Below the pieces are notes generated by a model. That model did not search any database. It saw only the letters and a list, made by a program, of their open reading frames with translations, and was not told where the DNA came from. A program made the translations under genes and the position numbers. Positions 1 to 10,256 of a DNA stretch of 63,834 nucleotides are shown one piece after another. This DNA is from Candidatus Ferrigenium bremense (GTDB taxonomy: Bacteria; Pseudomonadota; Gammaproteobacteria; Burkholderiales; Gallionellaceae). The DNA is taken from positions 1 to 63,834 of the forward strand of contig JAGRPI010000042.1 in NCBI GenBank assembly GCA_019449635.1. Reading direction: 5' to 3'. Each line of letters begins with the position of its first letter. The first letter of the stretch is position 1.

Positions 1-89
1 AGAGAATTCAATCTCTGGAAGTTACTTGAACCGGAATATAGGTAAACTGATTTCAAATCGGCACCAAAATTTATTGCTTTGTAAACCGC

Positions 90-108
90 GCCAATGCTTA
101 GCATTGGC
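90..108. repeat. small perfect hairpin between window start and hda
   Basis: An 8-bp perfect stem (GCCAATGC / GCATTGGC) with a TTA loop lies just beyond the 3' end of hda. No T-run follows on either strand, so it is not a convincing intrinsic terminator. The rest of bases 1-134 shows no gene. Confidence 0.4.
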
Positions 109-134
109 TTGATAATTTGTAAGTTAACCGGACA

Positions 135-812
135 CTACTGCCCCAATTCCTGTTGCAAAATCTCTTTCAGCAGCGGCACCGACGGTGCGCGGTGCAGGCG
201 CAGCGAATGCGCGTCCAGCGCGTCGAGCGCCGCCATCAGGCTGGGCAGGTCGCGGCGCCCGTGGCGCAACAGATATTGCGTGACTTCCGGCGGCAGCGCG
301 AAACCGCGCGCTTGCGCATGCTGCGCCAGCGCCAGTGCCTTCTCCGCGTCGCTCAGCCCGTGCACCTGGTACACCAGGCCCCAGCCGAGGCGGGTGCGCA
401 GGTCGTCGCGCAAGTCGAGATGCAGCGGCGCCTGCGTGCCGCTGATCAGCAGCATGCCGCCGCTGTCGCGCATGCGGTTGTAGAGATCGAACAAGCCGAT
501 CTGCACTGCATCGTCGAGGCGCTCGACATCGTCCACCGCCACCACTTCGGCGGGCCCCTCCAATGCCATGCGGGGCACGCTGCCCTGCGCATAGACTGCA
601 CTGCGCTGCATGTCCGATGCCGCGCGCACGCAGGCTTGCAGCAAGTGGCTCTTGCCGCTGCCGGCCTCGCCCCACAGGTAGAAGCTCCGCTCGCTGCTGC
701 CGCCCGCCAGCACGTGGCGCAGCACCGAAAGCAATTCGAGGTTACGCCCCACGACAAAATTGTCGAGGGTCGGCTGCCGGTCGGGAGCAATGTCGAGCAG
801 TAACTGGCTCAA
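135..812 (-). CDS. hda: DnaA-homologue Hda, regulatory inactivator of DnaA
   Basis: A 225-residue protein equivalent to DnaA domain III without the C-terminal DNA-binding domain. A Walker A motif (GEAGSGKSH) lies near residue 50 and a Walker B-like stretch (VVAVDDVERL) near residue 92; the C-terminal part has the short AAA+ lid. Hda with the sliding clamp stimulates ATP hydrolysis by DnaA and so prevents re-initiation. Its neighbours, a PerM-type permease and purM, are the usual ones in betaproteobacteria. Length and motifs fit the family well. Confidence 0.93.
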   Translation of the reverse strand: MSQLLLDIAPDRQPTLDNFVVGRNLELLSVLRHVLAGGSSERSFYLWGEAGSGKSHLLQACVRAASDMQRSAVYAQGSVPRMALEGPAEVVAVDDVERLDDAVQIGLFDLYNRMRDSGGMLLISGTQAPLHLDLRDDLRTRLGWGLVYQVHGLSDAEKALALAQHAQARGFALPPEVTQYLLRHGRRDLPSLMAALDALDAHSLRLHRAPSVPLLKEILQQELGQ

Positions 813-852
813 AAAAATACCTCTGAGTTCGTTTTAGGGAAGTGCTGAATGA

Positions 853-1010
853 GTCCGTTCGCCCTGAGCCTGATGGAACTACTAGCCATTCGACTAGGCG
901 GCCAAGAAACGCCCGCCAAGTCGGTGGTTATGTCGAAGGGCAGGCGTTCCAATCCATCGCTTTTGCGTTGCCCTACGTTCATGGTTCGACAAGCTCACCA
1001 CGAACGGAAG
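853..1010. repeat. cluster of palindromic repeats between hda and perM
   Basis: The 228-bp gap holds no credible gene. It contains GTTCGCCCTGAGCCTG at about 856-872, a copy of the element reading ACTAGCCATTCGACTAGGC...AAGTCGGTGGTTAT at about 875-931, and GGTTCGACAAGCTCACCACG at about 982-1003. The second element recurs at 11888-11938 (inverted) and 14780-14835. The third recurs inside the repeats at 11969-12121 and 35424-35576. Confidence 0.75.
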
Positions 1011-1040
1011 ACTTATTCAGCGATTCTCTGAGATGCTTTT

Positions 1041-2099
1041 TCATGGCTTACGATACATGTCGCTGGCCAGATACCACGTCTTGCCGTGGCGCAGCGCGAC
1101 CAGCAGGATGGCGGAGAGCGGCAAGGCCAGCAGCAGGCCGAAGAAGCCGAACACCTGCCCGAAGGCGAGCAGCGCGAAAATCACCGCCAGCGGATGCAGG
1201 CCGATGCGGTCGCCGACCAGCCACGGGGTAACCAGCATGCCTTCCAGCAACTGCCCCGCGCCGAATGCCGCCCATACCCACAGCACGCCGCCGAAGCTAG
1301 TGAACTGCATCAGCGCCGCGAGCGTCGCGAGCGACAGGCCGAGGATCATGCCGAGGTAAGGCACGAACACCAGCATCCCGGCGAGGATGCCGATGGGCAG
1401 CGCGAACTCCAGCCCGGCCAGCCACAACGCCACCACGTAATACACGCTCATCAGCAGCATCACGGAGATTTGCCCGCGCAGGAATTCCGCCAGCACGCGA
1501 TCCACCTCGACGACGATTTCCGTTACCTTGCCGTGCCAGTGGCGCGGAATCAGCTCGTCCAGCCGTGCGACCAGCGCATCCCAGTCGCGCAGCAGGTAGA
1601 ACATCGCCATCGGGATCAGCAGCAGGTTGATCAGCGCGCCGACGAGCGCGCCGCCGCCGCTGCCGAGCCAGGGCAGCACCTTCCCGGCGACCCCACCCGC
1701 GCCCTGCCAGTGGCTGAGCAGCAGGGTTTTCAATGCCTGGCTGTCCCATTCAACGCTAACGCCGAACCATTGCTGCAACTGCGGCAGCAGGCGCGCGCGC
1801 GCCGCCTCGATCCAGTCCGGCAGGCGCGCCGCGAACAGGCCGACCTCCTTTTCCAGCAGCGGCAGCATGATCAGCAGCAGCAGGCCAGACAGCAGCAGCA
1901 AGCCGCCCATCACCAGCGCCACCGCGAGTGTGCGCGGCACTTTCCGGGCACTCAGCCGCTGCACCAGCGGATTGCAGATGTAGGCGAGAATGCCTGCCGC
2001 GACGAACGGCGTGAGGATCGGACCGAGCAGATACAGCAGCGCGGCAGCCACTACGGCGAAGGACAGCCATTGCACGGCGGCAAAGCGGGACAGGGTCAT
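1041..2099 (-). CDS. AI-2E/PerM family permease
   Basis: A polytopic inner-membrane protein of about 352 residues with roughly eight hydrophobic segments, including an N-terminal pair (residues ~5-55) and a C-terminal block. The PerM/TqsA-like signature region (PLSAILLVALRHGKTWYL) is at the C-terminus. The family includes AI-2 exporters and Na+/H+ antiporters; the substrate here cannot be told. An in-frame ATG exists at 2159, but that would leave one base between divergent genes, so the ATG at 2099 is preferred. It is divergent from purM, the usual arrangement. Confidence 0.85.
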   Translation of the reverse strand: MTLSRFAAVQWLSFAVVAAALLYLLGPILTPFVAAGILAYICNPLVQRLSARKVPRTLAVALVMGGLLLLSGLLLLIMLPLLEKEVGLFAARLPDWIEAARARLLPQLQQWFGVSVEWDSQALKTLLLSHWQGAGGVAGKVLPWLGSGGGALVGALINLLLIPMAMFYLLRDWDALVARLDELIPRHWHGKVTEIVVEVDRVLAEFLRGQISVMLLMSVYYVVALWLAGLEFALPIGILAGMLVFVPYLGMILGLSLATLAALMQFTSFGGVLWVWAAFGAGQLLEGMLVTPWLVGDRIGLHPLAVIFALLAFGQVFGFFGLLLALPLSAILLVALRHGKTWYLASDMYRKP

Positions 2100-2160
2100 T
2101 TCGGGTAAAATTCGCGAAAAATCGTGCAGCACTTTATCCTGAAGAAAGCGAGAACTCAAC

Positions 2161-3198
<1,038 letters not shown>

Positions 3199-3210
<12 letters not shown>

Positions 3211-3243
3211 GAAGTGGGAAAACCGCATCCCCTACTTCCCACT
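3199..3243. repeat. 13-bp perfect inverted repeat overlapping the purM stop
   Basis: AGTGGGAAGTAGG (3199-3211) and its exact complement CCTACTTCCCACT (3231-3243) enclose 19 bases. Variants of the unit (GAAGTGGGAA, CCCCACTTCCC) continue to about 3262, filling the purM-purN gap. It could form an mRNA hairpin; no T-run follows, so a repeat origin is more likely than a terminator. Confidence 0.7.
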
Positions 3244-3272
3244 GTCTACTCCCCACTTCCCATTTCTTCCAA

Positions 3273-3911
3273 ATGAAATCCATCGTCATCCTCGTCTCCG
3301 GGCGCGGCAGCAACCTGCAGGCGCTGCTGGAAGCGAAGCTGCCGTGCCGCATCGCGGCGGTCATCAGCAACCGCGCGGATGCCGGAGGGCTGGAGATCGC
3401 GCAGGCGCATGGCATCCCGACCGCCGTCATCGAGCACCGCAACTACGCGGACCGCGACAGCTTCGATGCCGCGCTGGCCCGGCTCATCGACACCTTCCAT
3501 CCCGATTTTGTAATACTGGCCGGTTTCATGCGCATCCTCACCGCAGGCTTCGTGACGCGCTACCACGGCAGGCTGGTCAACATCCATCCCTCGCTGTTGC
3601 CCGCCTACGGCGGCCTCAACACCCACGCGCGCGCCTTGCAGGACGGTGTGAGGATCCACGGCTGCACGGTACATTTCGTCACCCCCGACCTCGATCACGG
3701 CCCGATCATCATCCAGGCCGCCGTGCCGGTGCTGTGCCACGACACCGAGCAGATGCTGGCGATTCGGGTACTGCACGAAGAGCATCGCATCTACCCGCAA
3801 GCCATCCGCTGGCTGTGCGCAGGCCAGATTGAACTGGGCGACAATGGGCGGGTCAGATTGCGGCATCACAAACAATCCGGTTTTGCGTTGATATCACCCG
3901 GCCTGGAGTAA
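3273..3911 (+). CDS. purN: phosphoribosylglycinamide formyltransferase
   Basis: A 212-residue GAR transformylase, the third step of purine synthesis, using 10-formyl-THF. Visible family motifs: VLVSGRGSNLQALL at the N-terminus (phosphate loop), the catalytic stretch HGRLVNIHPSLLPAYGGLNTHARAL (catalytic Asn and His), and a C-terminal GCTVHFVTPDLDHGPIIIQAAV containing the catalytic Asp. An upstream extension of this frame reads through purM in another frame and is spurious; the ATG at 3273 gives the normal family start. The gene lies two bases upstream of the first DUF3108 gene. Confidence 0.96.
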   Translation: MKSIVILVSGRGSNLQALLEAKLPCRIAAVISNRADAGGLEIAQAHGIPTAVIEHRNYADRDSFDAALARLIDTFHPDFVILAGFMRILTAGFVTRYHGRLVNIHPSLLPAYGGLNTHARALQDGVRIHGCTVHFVTPDLDHGPIIIQAAVPVLCHDTEQMLAIRVLHEEHRIYPQAIRWLCAGQIELGDNGRVRLRHHKQSGFALISPGLE

Positions 3912-3913
3912 TC

Positions 3914-4615
3914 ATGAAATTGTTTTTACAAGCCCTCGCGTGGCTCATGCTGTGCGCCGCCGCCCCTGTATTTGCCGAACCGCCGGACAGCGTACAAGCC
4001 ACCTATGATGTCTACAAGAACGGCCTGAGGGTCGAAATCAGGGAAACCTATACGCGCGACCAGGATCGCTACACGCTGTCCAGCGTCTGGACGCCTGTCG
4101 GACTGCTGGCGATGCTCAAGCCGGAAAGGATCCTCATCGACAGCAATGGCCTGGTCGGCAAACAAGGCCTGCAACCGCTGCTCCTCAACCACCGGCGCGA
4201 ACTCGACGAGGGCAAGAACAGCCGTGCCGAGTTCGACTGGAATGGCAAACAACTCACCCTGATCCATCAGGCGCAACGAACGGTGGTCGCGCTGCCCGTT
4301 GGCACGCAAGACCGCCTGAGCGCGATGTATCAATTCATGTTCCTGTCATTGCAGAATGCCGACACGCTGGATTTCCCGATGACCAACGGCAGCAAGCTGG
4401 ATCACTACCGCTACGCCATCACGCGCGACCAGACGATCAAGGTTCCGGCCGGGGAATTCAAGGCCATCTATCTCGACAGCCAGGCCAAACCGGGCGAAAG
4501 CCGCACCGAAATCTGGCTGGCCACGCAGTACCACAACCTGCCGTGCAAAATAATCATCACCGAAGCCAACGGCGACCAATTCACCCAACTGCTGAGCAAG
4601 CTCGATATTAGGTAA
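3914..4615 (+). CDS. DUF3108 periplasmic protein (first of two)
   Basis: A 233-residue protein with a clear signal peptide (about residues 1-21, cleavage after VFA). The body matches the DUF3108 family (YDVYKNGLRVEIRETY near the start, GQEFKA-like PAGEFKAIYLDSQAK near residue 180, EIWLATQYHNLPCKIIIT near the end). The function of the family is not established. It follows purN closely, and a second DUF3108 protein is encoded just beyond a palindromic element, so both were probably co-transcribed. The stop codon is within the left arm of that element. Confidence 0.8.
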   Translation: MKLFLQALAWLMLCAAAPVFAEPPDSVQATYDVYKNGLRVEIRETYTRDQDRYTLSSVWTPVGLLAMLKPERILIDSNGLVGKQGLQPLLLNHRRELDEGKNSRAEFDWNGKQLTLIHQAQRTVVALPVGTQDRLSAMYQFMFLSLQNADTLDFPMTNGSKLDHYRYAITRDQTIKVPAGEFKAIYLDSQAKPGESRTEIWLATQYHNLPCKIIITEANGDQFTQLLSKLDIR

Positions 4616-4980
4616 CCTCCGGGCATGTTCCACATGAGCTGTGTTGTTGCCAAATTTGCGAGGATTGCGCGAAGTGGGCTGCGTCGAATAGCCGAAGCGT
4701 ATTCGCAAGGCGAGCGACAAAGCAAGCGCGCAAATTTGGCACAACCCGAATGGGCACTGGCTTTGCGGGCGGCGGGCTGCGTTGCTCGGTTTGCGAAGGG
4801 GGCGACTGCGACACGTTACCGCATAGCGGCAGCTTACGGGAGCAGTCGCCAGCCAGCCCCTCCCGCACCGGAAGGCTACGCCCCACCGTGTTGGGGCTGC
4901 ACCATTCGCTGCACCTCGCGCCTTGCCTTCCATCCCGCAAAGCCGAGTGCGCAGCCATGCGGAACATGCCCGGAGGTTAC
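4612..4980. mobile_element. 369-bp element bounded by a perfect 20-bp inverted repeat
   Basis: GTAACCTCCGGGCATGTTCC at 4612-4631 is the exact reverse complement of 4961-4980. The interior carries a second nested inverted repeat (CCAAATTTGCG near 4649 and CGCAAATTTGG near 4730) and GC-rich stem sequence, with no convincing gene. The left arm contains the stop codon of the upstream gene and the right arm contains the GGAGG that serves the downstream GTG start, so the element is fitted tightly between two genes. A non-autonomous, MITE-like origin is an inference. Confidence 0.7.
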
Positions 4981-4986
4981 TTAACC

Positions 4987-6009
4987 GTGATCGCATTGCC
5001 GCGCATACCTGCCCTGAGCCTGCCGAAGCGGCCGATCGGAAGAATCGCCTTAGCCATCGCACTGTCGGCATTGGTTCATGCCGTCGCGCTGTTCGCGCCG
5101 CTGGTCAAGTTGCCGCCCGGCCAGGTGCCGCTGCCGCCGCTTACCGCCAGGCTGGAGCCGCTGCCCAGGGTCGCCGCCAGACCGGCGCCGCTCAGGAAGC
5201 CCAAGCCGCGGCCTACTCCGCCTGCACCTGCGGAGACGCCGCCCGCCAACCAGCCGGCTGAAAGCGTTTCAACGGAGGAACCGCAAATCGATGCCGGACC
5301 ACGGATCGGGGAGCCTGACGTGGCAGCCGTCGAGACGGCACAGGAAGCCCAGCCCGCACATCCGCTCCCCAAGCACGCGCAACTCACTTTCGTCGCCTAC
5401 AAGGGCAAGGATTTCGCGATCGGCGAAGCGCGCCACCGATTGGATATCGGCGATGACAGAAGTTACACCCTCAGGGTCGGCATGAGCACCACCGGCCTGG
5501 CGAGCCTCTTCAAGACCTATGAATCGGAGCAGCAGAGCAGCGGCGCCCTCACGGCCCACGGCCTGCGCCCCGTCAAATTCAGCGAAACGAAAAATACCTC
5601 CAGGGGCAGGGAAACGTCCGAGGCTAACTTTTCCTGGGAGGCAAAGGCATTGTCTTTTTCGAGCGGCAAAAGCATGCAGTTGCCCGAACAAACCCAGGAC
5701 ATCGTCAGCTTCCTCTACCAGCTCTCGCAGCTGCCGCTGGACAAGGGCACGATCCCGATGCACATCAGCAACGGCAGGAAACTGGAGCGCTATGAGCTCG
5801 CCGTCGGCGAGGAGGAGATGATCCAGACCGGCGTCGGCTGGCTGCGCGCGCTGCCGTTGCGCAAGATCCGCCGGCAGGGGGAAGAAGGCCTGGACATCTG
5901 GCTGGGCCTGGAATATCGCCTGCTGCCGGTGAAGATCCGCATGCTCGACCGCAGCGGGCAGATCGCCGGCGAGATGGTCATCTCGGAAATACTCGTGGCG
6001 GATGAATAA
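4987..6009 (+). CDS. DUF3108 protein with TonB-like N-terminal anchor and proline-rich linker
   Basis: A GTG start at 4987 with GGAGG at 4972-4976 gives 340 residues. Residues ~20-40 form a membrane anchor (ALAIALSALVHAVALFAPL), followed by a proline/alanine/glutamate-rich linker to about residue 125 that resembles the TonB periplasmic spacer. The DUF3108 domain then runs to the end (FAIGEARHRLDIGDDRSYTL ... LDIWLGLEYRLLPVKIRMLD). Upstream ATG codons lie inside the palindromic element and would add repeat-encoded sequence. It is the second DUF3108 protein in tandem. Function unknown; probably membrane-anchored with a periplasmic domain. Confidence 0.78.
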   Translation: MIALPRIPALSLPKRPIGRIALAIALSALVHAVALFAPLVKLPPGQVPLPPLTARLEPLPRVAARPAPLRKPKPRPTPPAPAETPPANQPAESVSTEEPQIDAGPRIGEPDVAAVETAQEAQPAHPLPKHAQLTFVAYKGKDFAIGEARHRLDIGDDRSYTLRVGMSTTGLASLFKTYESEQQSSGALTAHGLRPVKFSETKNTSRGRETSEANFSWEAKALSFSSGKSMQLPEQTQDIVSFLYQLSQLPLDKGTIPMHISNGRKLERYELAVGEEEMIQTGVGWLRALPLRKIRRQGEEGLDIWLGLEYRLLPVKIRMLDRSGQIAGEMVISEILVADE

Positions 6010-6031
6010 TTTCTGTCGAAAAAAAACAGTT

Positions 6032-6129
6032 CACCACGAAGGACACGAAGCAGATCGGACCGGGCGCCTCTGATTATCCGGCTGGCGCACTCCGCAATTT
6101 CCTGAAAACGCTTCGTGTCCTTCGTGGTG
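6032..6129. repeat. 19-bp perfect inverted repeat
   Basis: CACCACGAAGGACACGAAG (6032-6050) and its exact complement (6111-6129) enclose 60 bases in the gap between the DUF3108 gene and the esterase gene. This sequence type is a familiar intergenic repeat in proteobacteria. No gene is seen in 6010-6217. Confidence 0.75.
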
Positions 6130-6217
6130 CAAAGATTTTTCGGGTTTAATTGGCGCGTGAGATGCGCCCTGCGATAAACTGCGGCCTGTTTCTTACCAAC
6201 TGTTTTTTGGATAGCCC

Positions 6218-6886
6218 ATGACTTCCATCCTTCCGCACATCGCGCTCGAATCCGGCAGACAGCCGCAACACAGCATCATCTGGCTGCATGGCCTGGGTGC
6301 GGATGGGCAGGACTTTGTGCCCGTCGCCGGCGAGCTGAACCTGCCCGTCGCGATACGCTATATCTTTCCGCATGCGCCGCAACGCCCGGTGACCATCAAC
6401 GGCGGATTCGTGATGCGCGCCTGGTATGACATCGCCCACCCCAGTATCGACGCACAACAGGATGAAGAAGGCATCTACGACTCGCAGGCCGCCGTCGAAG
6501 CGCTGATCGCGCAGGAAGTGGCGCGCGGCATTGCGCCGGGCAACATTTTTCTGGCCGGATTTTCCCAGGGCGGTGTCATCGCACTGCATACCGCACTGCG
6601 CCAGACCGTCCCGCTGGGCGGAGTGCTGGCGCTCTCCGCCTACTTGCCGCTGGTCGAGAACGCAACCGATGAAGCCTCGGTGTATGCGCGGCAGACCCCC
6701 ATTTTCATGGCGCACGGACGCAGCGACCCGGTCGTGCCTTATGAGCTGGGCGCCGCCTCGAGGGATACGCTGCTGGAATTGGGCTACACGGTGGAATGGC
6801 ATGAATACGGCATGCCGCATTCGGTATGCGAAGAGGAATTGCGCGATATTGAAGCCTGGCTGACCAGGCAATTAAAAAATGCCTGA
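6218..6886 (+). CDS. alpha/beta-hydrolase, phospholipase/carboxylesterase family
   Basis: A 222-residue serine hydrolase of the carboxylesterase (EstB/YpfH) type. The nucleophile motif GFSQGG sits near residue 113. The remaining triad is visible as SDPVVP (Asp, near residue 168) and MPHSV (His, near residue 200). The N-terminal IIWLHGLGADGQDFVPV is the oxyanion-region HGLG block of the family. No signal peptide is present, so it is cytoplasmic. It acts on short-chain esters in characterised relatives; the natural substrate is unknown. Confidence 0.9.
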   Translation: MTSILPHIALESGRQPQHSIIWLHGLGADGQDFVPVAGELNLPVAIRYIFPHAPQRPVTINGGFVMRAWYDIAHPSIDAQQDEEGIYDSQAAVEALIAQEVARGIAPGNIFLAGFSQGGVIALHTALRQTVPLGGVLALSAYLPLVENATDEASVYARQTPIFMAHGRSDPVVPYELGAASRDTLLELGYTVEWHEYGMPHSVCEEELRDIEAWLTRQLKNA

Positions 6887-7018
6887 CAAGTGAGTAGCGG
6901 CACAACAAGCGGAACGTAGCTGACACAGGCAAGCGACGCAGTGGAAATGAAAGTGTAATATGATCCTTCGCGCGACCCGTTATGCAGCAGCGGTACATTT
7001 TCCCGGAGAGTCCAGAAG

Positions 7019-8446
7019 ATGATAGTCAATTTGATGCGCCATGCTTTGGTTGAGCTAAGCTTCTACATTGACGAGGGCAATCTCCGCACGCGCGCCGAAC
7101 TGTTGCGCGTCATGCTGAAAACCTATCCCCTGCTGGTGATCTCGCAGGCATTGCTGCAATTGCTGTTTGTGGCGCTGCTGTGGGAAGAATCGAACCACCA
7201 GCACCTGATTTACTGGCTCTCATGTACTTATCTTTTTCATTTGTGGGAACTGATCAAGTGGCGGCTTGATCGGGAAAAAGTCGAAACCGTCAGGGACTGC
7301 AGGCAATGGAGCCGGCACTTCACCTCGCTGTCGCTAGTGATAGGCTTGCTGTGGGGCGCAGCGTTCATGTTCTTTTTCCCACCGACCCTTTATCTACAGA
7401 TTCTGTTGGTTTGCTTGATGTTGGCACTGGCTGCAGGTGCGGTGACCATGATCTCAATACATACCCCTTCTGTGTATGCCTATCTGTCCGGCATCATGCT
7501 TCCACTCACTTTTCGCGTGATGGCAGAAAACGATGAGACGCACTGGGCGATCGCTTCCATGCTGTTGCTGTTTTTAGTGGTGATCGTGGCAGCCGGACGC
7601 GAGTTGCAAAAAATGATCTATCTTTCGCTCGACCAGCGCTTCGAGAACCTTTCTCTGGTGACGCAACTCACCCTGAAAAAGACGCTGCTCGAACAGGCGA
7701 ACCAGGAAATCGAGGCTGCCAACGAACTGTTGCGCAATGAAGGCAAGTTGCTGGAAAAATTAGTACAGGAGCGCACTTCCGAGTTGCAAACCAAGACCAA
7801 TGAAGTCGTTTCCATCCAGGACGTGATGATAATGGCGATGTGTTCATTGTCAGAGACACGCGACGACGAGACCGGCAATCACATCAAGCGGACGCAGAAC
7901 TATGTTCGTGCCCTGGCGTGTCAATTACAGCGACACCCGCGCTTCAGCGATTTTCTGACCGACGAGAACATCGAGGTGCTTTATAAGGTGGCGCCTCTCC
8001 ATGATATCGGCAAGGTGGGCATCCCTGATGCGATCTTGCTCAAACCCGGTGAACTGACACCCGATGAGTTCGAGATCATGAAGACTCACACCACGCTGGG
8101 CGGAAATGCCATCGCCTATTCCGAGGAGAATTTCAAAGTACGCAACAATAACTTCCTGAGGCTGGCACAGCAGATCGCGACTGGTCACCATGAAAAGTGG
8201 GATGGAAGCGGCTATCCAAAGGGTTTAAAGGGCCATGAAATACCGGTTTCTGCACGATTAATGGCAATGGCGGATGTTTATGACGCGCTGATCAGTCGCC
8301 GTATCTACAAAGAAGCTTTTTCGCATGAACGGGCTGCGAAAATGATTACCGAAGGATATGGGGCACACTTCGATCCAGACATCGTCGATGCCTTCCTGGC
8401 GATACAGTCCGAGTTCCTGGAAATCGCAGAGCGCTACAGCGATTAG
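7019..8446 (+). CDS. membrane HD-GYP domain protein, probable c-di-GMP phosphodiesterase
   Basis: A 475-residue protein. Residues ~35-200 contain about six hydrophobic segments, then a coiled-coil linker (~210-265), then a C-terminal HD-GYP domain. Catalytic signatures are complete: HDIGKVGIPD near residue 328 and HHEKWDGSGYPKGL (GYP motif) near residue 390. Family members hydrolyse c-di-GMP to pGpG/GMP. The coiled coil probably transmits a signal from the membrane part. It is monocistronic by context, with about 130 bp upstream free of genes. Confidence 0.88.
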   Translation: MIVNLMRHALVELSFYIDEGNLRTRAELLRVMLKTYPLLVISQALLQLLFVALLWEESNHQHLIYWLSCTYLFHLWELIKWRLDREKVETVRDCRQWSRHFTSLSLVIGLLWGAAFMFFFPPTLYLQILLVCLMLALAAGAVTMISIHTPSVYAYLSGIMLPLTFRVMAENDETHWAIASMLLLFLVVIVAAGRELQKMIYLSLDQRFENLSLVTQLTLKKTLLEQANQEIEAANELLRNEGKLLEKLVQERTSELQTKTNEVVSIQDVMIMAMCSLSETRDDETGNHIKRTQNYVRALACQLQRHPRFSDFLTDENIEVLYKVAPLHDIGKVGIPDAILLKPGELTPDEFEIMKTHTTLGGNAIAYSEENFKVRNNNFLRLAQQIATGHHEKWDGSGYPKGLKGHEIPVSARLMAMADVYDALISRRIYKEAFSHERAAKMITEGYGAHFDPDIVDAFLAIQSEFLEIAERYSD

Positions 8447-8597
8447 GTGCAAAACCGGGCTTTAGATAAGAATGACTGGCAGGAATGGCGTTTCCAGACA
8501 TTTACACTTGTGCCAGTCAGCAAACCAAGCCTGAACAGCCATACGCAACCAAAGAGCCCGGCCCCAACGCGGGGTATGAAACCTGCTGGAATCGGCT

Positions 8598-10169
8598 CTA
8601 AGGCTCCCCCGAATCGGACTCCTGCTCGATGACGCGGAAACTTGCCAGGTCGTAATCAAGGCCTTTTTCCTGCAATCTGCCGGGTATCAGCAGATACTTT
8701 TTCCCGTTCAGCCGGGTCAGCAAACTGCGGTGCGCGGAAAAGGTGTCTGCCTTCATCAACAGTTGCGCCTCGCCGGATGGCCCGCCCGGCGGGTGCCCGG
8801 CCAAAAGTTTTTCGGATTTTGCCTGCAACCACAACGCGGGCTGCCCGTCTTCGAATCCCCCGCCCCCGCCGCTCTGGCTCAAGGCCACGCCGGCGATCTG
8901 ATTGGTCAGCATTTCCGCACCCACGTGCAAGCGGTTTGCGTCGTCGCGCATCAGGCGGCGCACCACCGCCGCGCCCCAGTGCGGCACCCCGTCCGGTTGT
9001 ATGCCGAGCAGGCTGCCGATGCGGATGCCGTCTGTTGCCTGCGCGGGCAACACGGTACGGAACCCGCTGGCGCTGATGTCCTCGACATCCCAATGCGCCG
9101 CTTGCTCATCACTGAAATTCAGCGCCACATCGGTACGCTCGAGCATCTTGTCAAAACCATACGCCACGTTCAGGCCGACCCTGATCCCGCGCCGCGCGCC
9201 GCGCCGCGATGGCGGAGCGGCCAGGTAATTCAGCAGGTACTGCGCAGCCTCGCGCACCAGTTCCGCATCGTAGGTTCCGCCCAGATTGAGGCTGTCCGGA
9301 ACGGCGCCCTTTTCCAGGGTCCTGACCAGTGCCGCCAGTTTCGGCTGCATCTCCGCCATGCCGACAAAACGCATGGATGCTTGCGCGCCCTGTGTCATGC
9401 CGCCCACCTTGATATGCACCGGCGCAGCCGGATGCTCCAGGTCGAAGCCGAACAGACTATCCGCAACCTGCTGCGCGCCGATCTCTATGCTTGAGCAATA
9501 CTGTCCGATGATGCGCTCGGTCAGGTGCATGTACAGCGGTTTCAGGGTGTTGACTCCGCAGCCGTACCAGCCAAGCAGCCGCCCCAGCTCACATTTCACC
9601 GTGGTGTTGCCGGCCGCACCCGAATAGAGGGCAAGCGGCGTATCCAGATATTGCTGCTGCTCGGCATGCCGGTAAAGTTGAGCGAGATTGCCCCAGACCG
9701 CGTTGTCGACGGGGCCGTAGCGTGCACAGATATATTTCAATTGCCCGGTCATGGCGTACACCATGCGCGCCGCCAGCAAAGGCAGTTGCGCCTTGATGGC
9801 GCTGTCCCCCTTGTCGCCGCTGCAGTAACGGTGGAACACCGCGCAATAAGCCTTGGCGGTATGGCGGTACAAACTGCCCAATACCAGCCACAAACGGTTT
9901 TCCTGGAATTTGTTCAGTTCCTGCGGCGTAAAATAATCGCGCACCAGTTTCCGCGCATAAGGTTGTGCGGCTTCATCGAGCAGGCGCAATACGGCAAACT
10001 GGTGATCCAGCCTGAAATCGGTATGATCCGCTACCGACTCTATCCATTCGGATAATTCCATGAGCAATCTGTATGCGTCATTCTTCGGCAAGTCGTCCAG
10101 CAACGCCTGCGCAGACTTGATATCCGCCATGGGATGATCGGATTTTTTGCCGAATATGCTCGATAACAT
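8598..10169 (-). CDS. conserved hypothetical protein, possible PilZ-like C-terminus
   Basis: A 523-residue soluble protein with no signal peptide, largely alpha-helical in its first 300 residues. The C-terminal third has a beta-rich character and an isolated R-x4-D/N-x-S-like arrangement around DVEDISASGFRTVLP (near residue 390), which recalls PilZ domains but lacks a clear RxxxR. It is recognisable as a betaproteobacterial conserved family, not by function. The ATG at 10169 is preferred because AAGGTGAG lies just upstream; an earlier ATG at 10211 lacks this. Confidence 0.7.
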   Translation of the reverse strand: MLSSIFGKKSDHPMADIKSAQALLDDLPKNDAYRLLMELSEWIESVADHTDFRLDHQFAVLRLLDEAAQPYARKLVRDYFTPQELNKFQENRLWLVLGSLYRHTAKAYCAVFHRYCSGDKGDSAIKAQLPLLAARMVYAMTGQLKYICARYGPVDNAVWGNLAQLYRHAEQQQYLDTPLALYSGAAGNTTVKCELGRLLGWYGCGVNTLKPLYMHLTERIIGQYCSSIEIGAQQVADSLFGFDLEHPAAPVHIKVGGMTQGAQASMRFVGMAEMQPKLAALVRTLEKGAVPDSLNLGGTYDAELVREAAQYLLNYLAAPPSRRGARRGIRVGLNVAYGFDKMLERTDVALNFSDEQAAHWDVEDISASGFRTVLPAQATDGIRIGSLLGIQPDGVPHWGAAVVRRLMRDDANRLHVGAEMLTNQIAGVALSQSGGGGGFEDGQPALWLQAKSEKLLAGHPPGGPSGEAQLLMKADTFSAHRSLLTRLNGKKYLLIPGRLQEKGLDYDLASFRVIEQESDSGEP

Positions 10170-10256
10170 CTTTATCTCACCTTGCGAACCGATTATTTTG
10201 ACCTGTGGCAATATAGCAAAATACCCTTGATGAATATATGCCGAAAGGGCTAAGAC

